DNA of 19,283 nt from Candidatus Omnitrophota bacterium (GTDB lineage Bacteria; Omnitrophota; Gorgyraeia; Duberdicusellales; 4484-171), in assembly GCA_003644405.1 (NCBI GenBank), contig QNCE01000015.1, forward strand, positions 1-19,283, read 5' to 3'. The position numbers were made by a program, and so were the translations under genes. Positions 8,210-16,347 of the stretch are shown here, piece by piece (the stretch's first letter is position 1; every line of letters begins with the position of its first letter). The notes under the pieces are model-generated. The model worked only from the letters and a program-made list of their open reading frames with translations. It made no database searches and was not told where the DNA came from.

Positions 8210-9389
8210 CAACGTACCTCCCAATTATTTCCTTCAATCTTTTTATATAACCTGACCAAGTATAATTTCCAGCTATTTCCCAAGCTCTTCTCCCCATCTT
8301 TTCGGAATTATTAATATTGGAAAAAACTAATTTTACATATTTTAGTAATTCTTGAAAGTTTCCCTTCTCTGGAAAGTAACCATGTACTCCGTGGGCAAAT
8401 AAATCGGTAACGCCAGAACCTCGAGGGATAATAATACAACACCCACATCCAGCTGCTTCTAATGTTTGCATCCCAAAGGCTTCCTCATTAGGATGAACAT
8501 GAAGCATTACCTGAGAACATACCTCGAGAATCCTTTTCTCATCTAAAGGCCCTAATAGCTCTATCCGTGTCTCTAAATTTCGTGTTTTGATTTCTTTCAG
8601 AAAATCATACTTTATCCCTTCCGGATGCCAAAATCCACCAATTTTCAACTTAATATCCTGATCAATATTTTCTAATAAATCCAAAAAAATATGAGGTTTA
8701 TTTCCTATATCCCAACGATCATAGGTTAGGATTGCCTTTTCACGTTTAGCGTAAGGAATAAATTCTTTGTTCGGAAAACATCCCGGATATAAATCTTCTA
8801 AGGGCTTGTTAGAGATTTTTCTAAATCTTTTATGATGCAACTTACCACTAGTAATAAGAGCTTCTGCCCCACTAATAGCAAATTTGTCTAAAAGTAAAGC
8901 TGCTACATAAAGGAAAGGATAAAATATTCTTAACCACGTTTTAGAATAGATCTTTTTAAGAGTATAAGGGGAAGGATCCCATACTAAGAGTAAATAAGGT
9001 ATTTTCCTAAATTTCTTAAGACTCCGAGCAGCAAAAGTAGAATATTGACAATGAGCAATGATTATGTCGTATTCCCTATTCTTAATCACATTAGGCGCCA
9101 GAAGAAAACTCAGAATGTGATGGATAGAAAAAAAGGAAAAGCCGGGGAATTTAAAATCTATCTTTTTAAATACCTTCAAAAAGTTTGAAACTTCATTTAG
9201 AAGATATCGAATTTTAACACCTTTGAGGTGGAAATTATAAATTTCAGAGAATTCTTTATAGTAATCTCTTTCTACTATAACAAGCGCTTCACAAGAATGC
9301 CCTAAAGAACTAAGCCCTTGAACCGTCTGGCCTAGAATCTTAGGTGCACTCCCAGGGGCTATTTCGTCTACAAGGATTCCTATCTTCAT
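8199..9389 (-). CDS. Family 4 glycosyltransferase (GT-B) with canonical E-x7-E
   Basis: A 396-residue retaining GT-B enzyme. The N-terminal acceptor domain begins MKIGILVDEIAPGSAPKILG with the Gly-rich loop expected after strand 1. The C-terminal donor domain has AILTYDRWDIGNKP (about 219-232), KLKIGGFWHPEG, a RIELLGPL strand and NEEAFGMQTLEAAGCG, in which Glu303 and Glu311 form the E-x7-E donor-binding pair. GVTDLFAHGVHGYF follows, typical of the family. It is not closely related to the other two GT4 genes here. The ATG at 9389 lies 50 bp inside the upstream methyltransferase frame, an unusually long overlap; the Shine-Dalgarno is weak. Donor and linkage are unknown. Confidence 0.87.
   Translation of the reverse strand: MKIGILVDEIAPGSAPKILGQTVQGLSSLGHSCEALVIVERDYYKEFSEIYNFHLKGVKIRYLLNEVSNFLKVFKKIDFKFPGFSFFSIHHILSFLLAPNVIKNREYDIIIAHCQYSTFAARSLKKFRKIPYLLLVWDPSPYTLKKIYSKTWLRIFYPFLYVAALLLDKFAISGAEALITSGKLHHKRFRKISNKPLEDLYPGCFPNKEFIPYAKREKAILTYDRWDIGNKPHIFLDLLENIDQDIKLKIGGFWHPEGIKYDFLKEIKTRNLETRIELLGPLDEKRILEVCSQVMLHVHPNEEAFGMQTLEAAGCGCCIIIPRGSGVTDLFAHGVHGYFPEKGNFQELLKYVKLVFSNINNSEKMGRRAWEIAGNYTWSGYIKRLKEIIGRYVDED
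8216..8221 (-). promoter_or_regulatory. Shine-Dalgarno site that fixes the dehydrogenase start
   Basis: GGAGGT lies 6 nt before ATG 8209. It sits within the end of the upstream GT4 gene and rules in favour of ATG 8209 over TTG 8224. Confidence 0.8.
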
Positions 9390-10083
9390 TTTTCACACAT
9401 AAATATCCAAAAGAATAAGATAGATTGAAAGGAATAAAGTGCTTTAAAATAAAATTATAAACATATTTCGTAAACCAAGAAACTTTCTTTGAAGCCCATA
9501 TGGTATTAAACTTATATATCGATACCACATCGAAAGAGTTATCCTCTAAAAGTTTCTTCCAACCAAGCTTTGTACTGAATTGTTCACAAAAATATTGTCC
9601 TCCTTCATCCGGAGGCAGCCCTGTCTTCCATACAAAATAGATATGCCCTAAAAAATAACTATTGGGAAGAAATAAAAAAACCTTGCCCTTTTTCTTAACA
9701 ATTCTATGTATTTCCTTAAGTGCAGAAATCTTGTCTAAAAAATGTTCTAAACTACCCAAACATACCACATGATCAAAGAAATCTTCTTTGAAAGGAAGTT
9801 TTACTGCATCAGCTAAAATGAAATTTATTTTTTTATTTAAAGATTTGGCTTCCCTTAAAGCAACCATTGAAAAATCCACTCCGTATACCTTTACTCCTCG
9901 CTTAAAAGCTGAATTGCAAAAGCTTCCTTTTCCACATCCTAAATCTAGTAGAGTTTCTCCTCTTTTTACCTCTAAAATATCTAGAATTTTACTATTGATT
10001 CTTTCTTCGTATTTTTTCACTTTTACCCAAGACATAGACTTATCTAAATGCCAAGCATCGTAAAGTGTCTTTAATTCAGGCAT
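9340..10083 (-). CDS. Class I SAM-dependent methyltransferase (canonical motif I)
   Basis: A 247-residue Methyltransf_11-like protein: LLDLGCGKGSF (45-55) is a canonical motif I, Asp70 ends GVD, ADAVKLPF (91-98) fits motif II, FDHVVCLGSLEHF (103-115) is the conserved loop, and EIHRIVKKKGKVFLFLPN is motif III. The ATG at 10083 has AAAGGA about 8 nt upstream and overlaps the upstream GT4 by 8 bp. The final residues after YLCVKN (EDRNPCRRNSPWECT) are Arg, Cys and Pro rich, unlike the rest, and are read inside the next gene. One extra A in the A5 run at 9389-9393 would end the protein as YLCVKK with a standard ATGA overlap. It could methylate a sugar or another locus intermediate; substrate unknown. 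Confidence 0.85.
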   Translation of the reverse strand: MPELKTLYDAWHLDKSMSWVKVKKYEERINSKILDILEVKRGETLLDLGCGKGSFCNSAFKRGVKVYGVDFSMVALREAKSLNKKINFILADAVKLPFKEDFFDHVVCLGSLEHFLDKISALKEIHRIVKKKGKVFLFLPNSYFLGHIYFVWKTGLPPDEGGQYFCEQFSTKLGWKKLLEDNSFDVVSIYKFNTIWASKKVSWFTKYVYNFILKHFIPFNLSYSFGYLCVKNEDRNPCRRNSPWECT

Positions 10084-11230
10084 TTTCTAATCCTTTGAGT
10101 GCTCTATCAAAAATTCTGTTCCAATCCAGGTCTAAAATGAATTTTTCAGCATTCCTTTTGCATATCATATAGAATATATCATCGCTCAATAGTTTTACTA
10201 CCGCATCAATCAATTCTTGTTTATTGTAGTTGATTACAATCCCCATATTTCGGTTTCTTACCTCTTCATGAATCCATGCTACTTTAGTAATTATTAACGG
10301 AAGCCCACAGGCCAGATATACTTTAGGCTTTGTAGAATCTGCAAAATATACCCTCAGATTCCCTTCCTCCTTATAAGGAGCTATTCCCACTCGGGCGGAG
10401 CATAATACTTTCCCTAAGGCTTTCTGGTCATAAATAGGTCCTTTAAATTCTACATATTTCTCTATCTTCAAATGTTTAACCAAATTCATAAGCGTTCTTT
10501 TATAACCCCCTTCTCCAATTATTATAAACTTAAACTCTGAAACTTTTTCAATAATTACAGGAATAGACTCTAAAACAAGCTGTATCCCTTGGCATTCCTC
10601 CAAATGACCACAAAATATCAGAGTTTTTTCTTTTGCTATTGTATTCCGCAAATCTGACAAATCTTCCAACCAAACTCCAACAGGAACTGTTTTTTGTCTA
10701 TTGAATTTCTGTCGGGGCATCTTATTGTATTTCTCTCTCCCTTCAATCATTCTTTTACATAAATTCCAAGTCTGATCTGCATACCTAACACAAATTCTAT
10801 CTATAAAAAGATATAATCTATCCAATAAATAGTTATTAAATCTATCAGGAATAAAATCTATAGTATAAAAAACTACTTTTTCCACCCTTCTAAATAATCT
10901 CAATATCAATCCCGGAATAGTATCGAAGCCGCTACATCCAAAATAAACTTGGTATCGATAAGGATAAAGAAGAGCGGCATACAAAGAGTATATAAAATCC
11001 TTAATATAACAAATAAAATCAGAAGAAAGAAATTTGTAGTCCAAACCTACTCTTTGTTTTTCTTTTTTGCCATTGTAATATGAGAACATAGTCCGCCTTG
11101 AAGAAGCAGAAAGGAAGGTATGCTCTACTAGGAGTACGGGGATATGTTTGCTTTTAAAATATCTATATAAATCCTGCCCCACTCCAGGAAATAGTTTATG
11201 AGTTACAATTATATACCTCTTCTTTTGCAT
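10076..11230 (-). CDS. Family 4 glycosyltransferase (GT-B), paralogue of 4705-5904
   Basis: A 384-residue protein. The N-terminal half contains FYTIDFIPDRFNNYLLDRLY (121-140) and ADQTWNLCKRM (151-161), shared in pattern with the GT4 at 4705-5904. The donor domain reads LIFCGHLEECQGIQLVLE (204-221), FIIIGEGGYKRTL, EFKGPI, ARVGIAPYKEE and ADSTKPKVYLACGLPLIIT. As in its paralogue the E-x7-E motif is replaced by an Asp-x3-Lys version. It starts at ATG 11230, 26 bp after the radical SAM gene, with AAGGTG very close to the start. The pair may add related sugars. Donor unknown; the GT4 fold call is firm. Confidence 0.86.
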   Translation of the reverse strand: MQKKRYIIVTHKLFPGVGQDLYRYFKSKHIPVLLVEHTFLSASSRRTMFSYYNGKKEKQRVGLDYKFLSSDFICYIKDFIYSLYAALLYPYRYQVYFGCSGFDTIPGLILRLFRRVEKVVFYTIDFIPDRFNNYLLDRLYLFIDRICVRYADQTWNLCKRMIEGREKYNKMPRQKFNRQKTVPVGVWLEDLSDLRNTIAKEKTLIFCGHLEECQGIQLVLESIPVIIEKVSEFKFIIIGEGGYKRTLMNLVKHLKIEKYVEFKGPIYDQKALGKVLCSARVGIAPYKEEGNLRVYFADSTKPKVYLACGLPLIITKVAWIHEEVRNRNMGIVINYNKQELIDAVVKLLSDDIFYMICKRNAEKFILDLDWNRIFDRALKGLENA

Positions 11231-11256
11231 TCACCTTGAGTAGTTTGAAATAGAAC

Positions 11257-12725
11257 TTATCTATTAAATAGTTCCTTCACATAACGTATAATTACAAGAG
11301 GATCTTTCATACAGCGCTTCAAATAATAAAATGGCCTTTTCATGCACCTTGCTCTATAAAAATCTGAGTAGAATCTTGACCTATATTTACTTAAAGTATC
11401 CGCTGAAATCAATGGAGTTTCAAATAAAATTCTATTCTCAATCTCGTCTTCCGCCAATATTTCTTTATATTCGTATTTCAAATAACCTTTATCCTTACAG
11501 ACCCTATATAACTCTGTTCCGGGGGAAAGGAATAGCAATAAAAATGCTATCTCATCCAAATCCAATTTCTTAGCAAACTCTATACTGCGCTCAATAGAAT
11601 CTAGGGTTTCACCGGGCATACCTATTACAAAATACCCTAAAGTAGTAATCCCTTCATCCTTGCAACAACAAATTATCTCTTTTACTTTTTCTAAAGAGAT
11701 TTTTTTTATTACATTATGCAAGACATATTCATCTCCCGACTCTATTCCAAAATTGAGCCTTTCACAACCACTTTTCTTCATGAGTCTTATCAAATCTCGA
11801 TCTAAGTTTTTAACGGAAATTCCATTAGGAGTATTCCATTTTATATTAAAACCTCTCTTTATTATGCCTAAGCATATCTTTGCCAACCTTATAGGGTCTA
11901 AACTTAAATTATCATCTTCGAAAGATATTTCTCTAATCTGATACTTCTCAACTAGGTATTTAATTTCTTCCAAAACATTCTCCGCACTCCTTTTTCTCCA
12001 CGTCTTCTTCCAAAAAGCAGCAGAACTACAAAAGGAACAATCATAAGGACATCCTCTACTTGTAATAATTGAAATGTGCCTTCTTTCTTTTGTTAAAGCA
12101 TCCCTTCCCACATTAACTCTAAAATACTCTTCCATAGGCAGCAAGTCCCACGCAGGGAAAGGAATTTTATCCAGATTATCTATGAGATTAACCTCGTAAT
12201 TAATTATTTTGTCATTCTCTATGTTCCTAAATCCGATTCCTTTTATACTTGATAAACCATTCCAATCGGTATTTAAGGCCTCAAGTAGCCTTAAAAAGGT
12301 AAGTTCTCCTTCTCCTATTATTACAAAATCTATCGTTTCACAATCTAAAACTTCTTGGGGACAGCAACTAACATGCATTCCAACTACCACTACCTTAATT
12401 CTTTCATCTATCGCTTTTACTACTTGGGGTAGTTTTACTACATTGTTAAACCTAGGAGTAAAATACAACTTATTCCCACCACATCAGGTTTATACGCTTC
12501 TATTTTCTTCCCCAGATCGTTCCAAGAAAGTCCACATTTATATACACCTTCTTCAACCTCTTCCACATTTTCAAAACCTTCTGCAACAGCATCTATAATT
12601 TTTACTTCATAATTATACTGTCTTAAAAATGAGGCTATATAAGCAAGTCCTAAAGGAGGAGCAATGAATTGTTTATTAGGATTTCTTAAATTTCTAGGTG
12701 GATTTATTAATAATACTCTCTTCAT
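11257..12725 (-). pseudogene. B12-binding radical SAM protein with a single-base frameshift
   Basis: Two overlapping frames together give one protein. The first (from ATG 12725) encodes a B12-binding-type N-terminus: VLLINPPR, PPLGLAYIASFLR and KPDVVGISC (79-87). The second, from about 12465, continues with FTPRFNNVV, VVVVGMHVS, DFVIIGEGE and the radical SAM core, whose CPYDCSFC motif holds the 4Fe-4S cluster (Cys226, Cys230, Cys233 after correction). FEDDNLS, FGIESGDE and GMPGETLDSI follow. Adding one T to the T4 run at 12460-12463 gives VGISCIFTPRFNN and a 489-residue protein of normal architecture. ATG 12725 overlaps the upstream TGA by one base (TGATG). Members perform methylations, rearrangements or other radical chemistry; the reaction here is unknown. 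It may be a sequence error, not true decay. Confidence 0.85.
12460..12463 (-). other. Frameshift point: T4 run where T5 would restore the frame
   Basis: The minus strand reads AGT TGT ATT TTA CTC CTA GG. With one more T it becomes AGT TGT ATT TTT ACT CCT AGG (S-C-I-F-T-P-R), joining the two halves of the radical SAM gene exactly. The gene length of 1469 nt also becomes a multiple of three. Confidence 0.8.
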
Positions 12726-13729
12726 CAAACGTGTATTATATCTGTTTGCCTCCAATAGGAAGGATTCTCAGCTATCCACGATAATTCCCTCTCTATCCCC
12801 TCTTTTAGATTTGTAGCCGGATACCAATTAAAATCCCTTTTTGCTCTTTCATTATCTAATACCATTCTTTTAAGTTCAGCCGGGATTCTTTTCCGATTAG
12901 GCATATATCTAGAAAACTCACCTTCCTTAACATTTTCAAAAACAATTTCTGTCGATTTACCCGAAACCTCTATTACTATATTGGCTAACTCTTTAATGCT
13001 TACTCCAATCCCCGTGGAGACATTATACACATTATTACCCAAATTTTTATTAGACCCGAAACAAAGATTATGGAATTTAACAAGGTCCTTAACATAAATA
13101 AAATCTCGTAATTGATCACCCTTACCAAAAATTACAAGGGGCTTGTCCTCTAAAATCCTTTTTAAAAACATTGTAAGGACTCTACCTAACCATTCTCGCT
13201 CTCCGTACACAATGCTATATCTTAAGTTTATTATACTTACCCCATAGGACTCATGATAAATATTAGCATATTTTTCTGTGGCTAATTTACTTACTCCATA
13301 AGGCCAGTTGGGATTGGTGGGGTGATTTTCATCTTGAGGAATATACTGAGCCTGTCCATACACACAAGCCGAAGATGCATTAATCACTTTGCTTATCCTA
13401 TTTTCAACACATGCCTTAAGCACATTTAAAGTTCCAATTGTGTTAATCCTTAAATCAATTAAAGGATCTTCTATACATCTAAGGATCTCCAATTGTGCTG
13501 CCTGATGAGAGACATACTGATGTCCTTTCATACTCTTTTTTAACTTCTCATAGTCTAAAATGTCACCTTCTATAATTTTTATATCATTTATTATATTATT
13601 TAGATTCTCTCTTCTTCCTGAAGAAAAATTATCGTATACAGTTACTTCATAGCCTTCTTGAAGTAAGGCTTCTACAATATGAGAACCAATAAATCCAGCA
13701 CCTCCAGTAACAAATACTCTTTCTTTCAT
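12725..13729 (-). CDS. UDP-glucose 4-epimerase-like extended SDR
   Basis: A 334-residue NAD-dependent nucleotide-sugar epimerase or dehydratase. TGGAGFIGSH (8-17) binds NAD, GDILDY (55-60) contacts adenine, HQAAQ (75-79) is the conserved NAD loop, SSACVYG (119-125) supplies the catalytic Ser, and Tyr144/Lys148 form the YxxxK pair in PYGVSK. RYSIVYGE, RDFIYVKD and YNVSTGIGVSI are typical of GalE-like extended SDRs. The start is strong: GGAGGT (13735-13740) lies 5 nt before ATG 13729, inside the last codons of the GT2 gene, with a 4-bp ATGA overlap. Its stop overlaps the radical SAM start by one base. Probable product is a C4 epimer of a UDP-sugar, perhaps also of UDP-glucuronate, but the family is broad and the substrate is not certain. 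Confidence 0.87.
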   Translation of the reverse strand: MKERVFVTGGAGFIGSHIVEALLQEGYEVTVYDNFSSGRRENLNNIINDIKIIEGDILDYEKLKKSMKGHQYVSHQAAQLEILRCIEDPLIDLRINTIGTLNVLKACVENRISKVINASSACVYGQAQYIPQDENHPTNPNWPYGVSKLATEKYANIYHESYGVSIINLRYSIVYGEREWLGRVLTMFLKRILEDKPLVIFGKGDQLRDFIYVKDLVKFHNLCFGSNKNLGNNVYNVSTGIGVSIKELANIVIEVSGKSTEIVFENVKEGEFSRYMPNRKRIPAELKRMVLDNERAKRDFNWYPATNLKEGIERELSWIAENPSYWRQTDIIHV

Positions 13730-14742
13730 AACTTACCTCCATAAAATAATTCTCGAATCATCTTCCTTCCTTCAATATTTGACAATACAAGCCAAAAATA
13801 TGTAATTGCTTGAAAGAAACTCGCTAAAGGATGATACAGCCAGTAAATATTCTTTCTCCGGAAAGAAAGATATACAGAGTGTATGAAGGAAAAGAGTGGA
13901 ATAATACTGTATACCATCCAAAGAAGAAGTTTCCACTTAAAATTTTTATTCATTATCCACCCAAGGTTTCTAGTATGCCTTTTAGTTAGAAAATGCTCTA
14001 AGAAATTCCTCTTCCATTTCTTCCTCCACTGCTTTAAAGATTTTATATGATGATGGTAAACATATAAATCTTCTAAATACGCTACTTTATTTTTACCTCC
14101 TTCAATAAGAATCTGAAAAACATCATTATCTGCTACAAATCCTTCTCTAAGGATTATTTCTCTCACCCAAGAGGTTCTATATACCAAACCATTTGCTCCC
14201 CAAATAAGAGGCTTATTTTTATCTACATTAAAAATATAACAATTTTTTCCCTTAAATTTTCTTAAAAATGCTCTTTCCAAGTAATACCTGAGATTTTTAT
14301 TAACAAAAAAAGAAAGAGGGTCATTTTGAATTAGCTCGTAGTATCTATTTAACGGGGAATCCTCTAAAGAGGAAATCATCTTGCACCACAGGGTAGAAAC
14401 TTCTTGGTCGTATAAGAACACATTATTGACTATTTTAAGCCAGTCTCTATCGGCAAGTTCATTGTCTGCAGCAAAAATTACAAAAAGGTCTCCCGTTGCT
14501 TCTTTAGCATTGATCTTTGCCCCAAAATCGGCAAGTTTTCTAGGGTTGGGAAAAACTCTTACAAATTCATATTGAGAGGCAATCTCTACTGTCCGGTCAG
14601 AGGAACCTCCGTCAGCAAGGAGAACCTCAATTCTATCCTGAGGATAATCTTGCATCTTGATACTATCGAGACACCTTTTAATTCTCTTCTCCTCATTATA
14701 AACTGGTAGAGAGAAACTGAATTTTAAAAAATTCTCTTTCAT
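13726..14742 (-). CDS. Family 2 glycosyltransferase with C-terminal membrane helices
   Basis: A 338-residue GT-A protein. SFSLPVYNEEKRIKRCLDSI (9-28) and LLADGGSSDRT (41-51) form the donor site, AADNELAD (91-98) takes the place of the DXD metal motif, and FVADNDVF (202-209) lies near the position of the catalytic base, followed by LEDLYVYHHH. Two hydrophobic stretches near the C-terminus (about 273-295 and 307-325) suggest membrane attachment. It lacks the E/D-x-x-R-W motif of processive synthases, so a single sugar transfer is likely. The ATG lies 1 bp after the stop of the HAD gene with no good Shine-Dalgarno, implying coupled translation. Donor unknown. Confidence 0.85.
   Translation of the reverse strand: MKENFLKFSFSLPVYNEEKRIKRCLDSIKMQDYPQDRIEVLLADGGSSDRTVEIASQYEFVRVFPNPRKLADFGAKINAKEATGDLFVIFAADNELADRDWLKIVNNVFLYDQEVSTLWCKMISSLEDSPLNRYYELIQNDPLSFFVNKNLRYYLERAFLRKFKGKNCYIFNVDKNKPLIWGANGLVYRTSWVREIILREGFVADNDVFQILIEGGKNKVAYLEDLYVYHHHIKSLKQWRKKWKRNFLEHFLTKRHTRNLGWIMNKNFKWKLLLWMVYSIIPLFSFIHSVYLSFRRKNIYWLYHPLASFFQAITYFWLVLSNIEGRKMIRELFYGGKL
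13735..13740 (-). promoter_or_regulatory. Shine-Dalgarno site of the GalE-like gene
   Basis: GGAGGT lies 5 nt before ATG 13729 and also encodes Gly-Gly at the end of the GT2 gene. It is among the strongest ribosome sites in the window, alongside that of the dehydrogenase. Confidence 0.8.
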
Positions 14743-14743
14743 A

Positions 14744-15370
14744 TCAAGTTAAAATTTGAAAAACCTCATTTAGGTTGGAGATCAAAAAATCAGCCTTTTC
14801 TCTCTTAAGAATTCTTTCTGTCCTTATTCCATTTGTTATTCCTATAGATTTAATCCCTGCGATCTTTGCTGCTCTGATATCTACTTCTGTATCTCCTATC
14901 ATTAAACCATCTTCTTTGGGTCTCAAAAACTCCATAACTAATCTGGCTTTCTCTTTCCAAGGCATATTAAAGGTGTGTTTGCAGTGAACAACTTTTCTGA
15001 AGTATTTCTCTATTTTAAACTTTCTTAATTGCCATAATAAATTCCTCTTTGACTGCCGAATAGAAACCAAATACAAAATATGTCTCTTTCCGAAAAAACG
15101 AAGAACTTGCTTTACATATGGCTGAATCTTATCCAAAATAAGATACCGTCTCATCTCAATATAGCACATCCAGTATTTCATGAATCTCTCTTTTGGTATA
15201 CTAACCTTTGCTTTCTTCAATATCTCTGACCAAGAAATTCTTTCTCTCTTACATTCCCAAAATTCTTCCTTTCCTAGTACTACATTTCTTTTACAAATTG
15301 CTAGAAATACCTGATAGTATCTTTGGGAAACATCCAGAATTGGCCCATCTAAATCAAAAAAGATCTTCAA
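14744..15370 (-). CDS. HAD-superfamily phosphatase (Gph-like)
   Basis: A 208-residue HAD hydrolase starting at TTG (15370); an in-frame stop lies just upstream and this start puts the catalytic motif at the expected place. Motif I is FFDLDGPILD with Asp6 and Asp8, motif II is Ser103 in LYLVSIR, motif III is Lys139 or Lys141, and motif IV is GLMIGDTEVDIRAAKIAGI (155-173) with acidic Asp160 and Asp164. The cap between motifs I and II is small and helical, as in phosphoglycolate phosphatase-like members. The TTG overlaps the ATP-grasp stop by 4 bp (TTGA), so the two are probably translated together. It may release phosphate from a sugar-phosphate or an acyl-phosphate intermediate; the substrate is not known. 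Confidence 0.82.
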   Translation of the reverse strand: MKIFFDLDGPILDVSQRYYQVFLAICKRNVVLGKEEFWECKRERISWSEILKKAKVSIPKERFMKYWMCYIEMRRYLILDKIQPYVKQVLRFFGKRHILYLVSIRQSKRNLLWQLRKFKIEKYFRKVVHCKHTFNMPWKEKARLVMEFLRPKEDGLMIGDTEVDIRAAKIAGIKSIGITNGIRTERILKREKADFLISNLNEVFQILT

Positions 15371-16347
15371 TGTTCTACTTTTTTATAGTTAGAAAAATAA
15401 ATCTCCTCCCAATATCTTAACATGTAAAAATTATCTTTGAACTCTAATTCCTGAGACGATACCCTCATTCCTAAATGCATTTTAATAAGAAGAAACGGAA
15501 TATTTATGCCTGCATTTACCGTAAGCGGCAGGCCAGCAGCAAACTTAGGGTTGACCTCTATCAAATAAAATTTATCCCCTTTCTCTATAAATTGAATATT
15601 ACAAGGACCATTTATACCAAATTTTTGGGCAATTCTTTTAGCATATTCTATCAAGCCCTTATTTTTTTCTGTCCTTCCCTTATACATCATTCCTGCCTTC
15701 ACTACTATCCTTTCCCGAGGAATAGCCTGCAAAATAGTACCATCTGGTTGGGCAAGAATATCCACGGTATATTCTCTGCCGGAAATAAACTCTTGAACGA
15801 CGAACTCCCTATTGGGAAGGGAAAGATAATCGAGCTGATTCAAATCTTTTAACTTATAAAGAAACTGGCTTCCTCTTCCCCAGCGAGGCTTTACAATTAT
15901 AGGAAGGCTGATTCCTGAATATTTACTCCTTGGAGAAAAAAGATAAGTCTCTGGGGCGAGAATATTGTGCTCTCTACAAAAAAGATAAGTGGCGTATTTA
16001 TCGTTTCCTCTTTCTATAACTTCCAAATTATTTACTAAAACCCTCAATCCCACACTCTCTAATAATTTCTGCTCCTTAGCAAAAAATGGCAATTCTTCGT
16101 CAATTATAGGAATTAAAAATGAAACTTTCTCTTTTTTGCAGATTTTTATTATTTCTGAAATAAAATTGCTCTCTTGAGAAGAGGGAACAAGATAAAAATC
16201 ATCGGCAAGATAGAATCCTGCTGAAAGTCTATCCATATCTACAGCGATAATTCTTATCTTAATTTCCTTCTGTTGACGCAAGGCTTTAATTACTCCAATA
16301 GCGGGAGCAGAACCAGCACTTGTAATTAATACCTTTATTGTATCCAT
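15367..16347 (-). CDS. ATP-grasp ligase (CarB/PylC-like)
   Basis: A 326-residue ATP-grasp enzyme. The N-terminal pre-ATP-grasp domain starts VLITSAGSAPAIGVIKAL, as in CarB-like proteins. The ATP site has IIVKPRWGRGS (150-160) with Lys153, EFVVQEFISGREYTVDIL (181-198) and FYLIEVNPKFAAGLPLTV (260-277) with metal ligands Glu264 and Asn266. Such enzymes make an acyl-phosphate and join the acyl group to an amine or thiol. Homologues are often found in polysaccharide loci beside HAD phosphatases, as here (4-bp overlap). A role in attaching an amino acid or carbamoyl-like group to a sugar is a guess. The ATG directly abuts the preceding TAG stop in the same frame. Confidence 0.83.
   Translation of the reverse strand: MDTIKVLITSAGSAPAIGVIKALRQQKEIKIRIIAVDMDRLSAGFYLADDFYLVPSSQESNFISEIIKICKKEKVSFLIPIIDEELPFFAKEQKLLESVGLRVLVNNLEVIERGNDKYATYLFCREHNILAPETYLFSPRSKYSGISLPIIVKPRWGRGSQFLYKLKDLNQLDYLSLPNREFVVQEFISGREYTVDILAQPDGTILQAIPRERIVVKAGMMYKGRTEKNKGLIEYAKRIAQKFGINGPCNIQFIEKGDKFYLIEVNPKFAAGLPLTVNAGINIPFLLIKMHLGMRVSSQELEFKDNFYMLRYWEEIYFSNYKKVEH

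Noticed and set aside
12460..12470. Programmed -1 frameshifting in the radical SAM gene
   Set aside because: The site lacks a standard X-XXY-YYZ slippery heptamer and the T4 run is short; no clear stimulatory hairpin was seen. A base deletion or sequencing error is simpler.
12209..12598. Plus-strand reading frame of 129 codons spanning the radical SAM frameshift
   Set aside because: Low-complexity Ser/Pro/Leu-rich translation antisense to strongly conserved radical SAM motifs; a shadow of the real gene.
15475..15852. Plus-strand reading frame of 125 codons
   Set aside because: Antisense to conserved ATP-grasp motifs, with no family features of its own.
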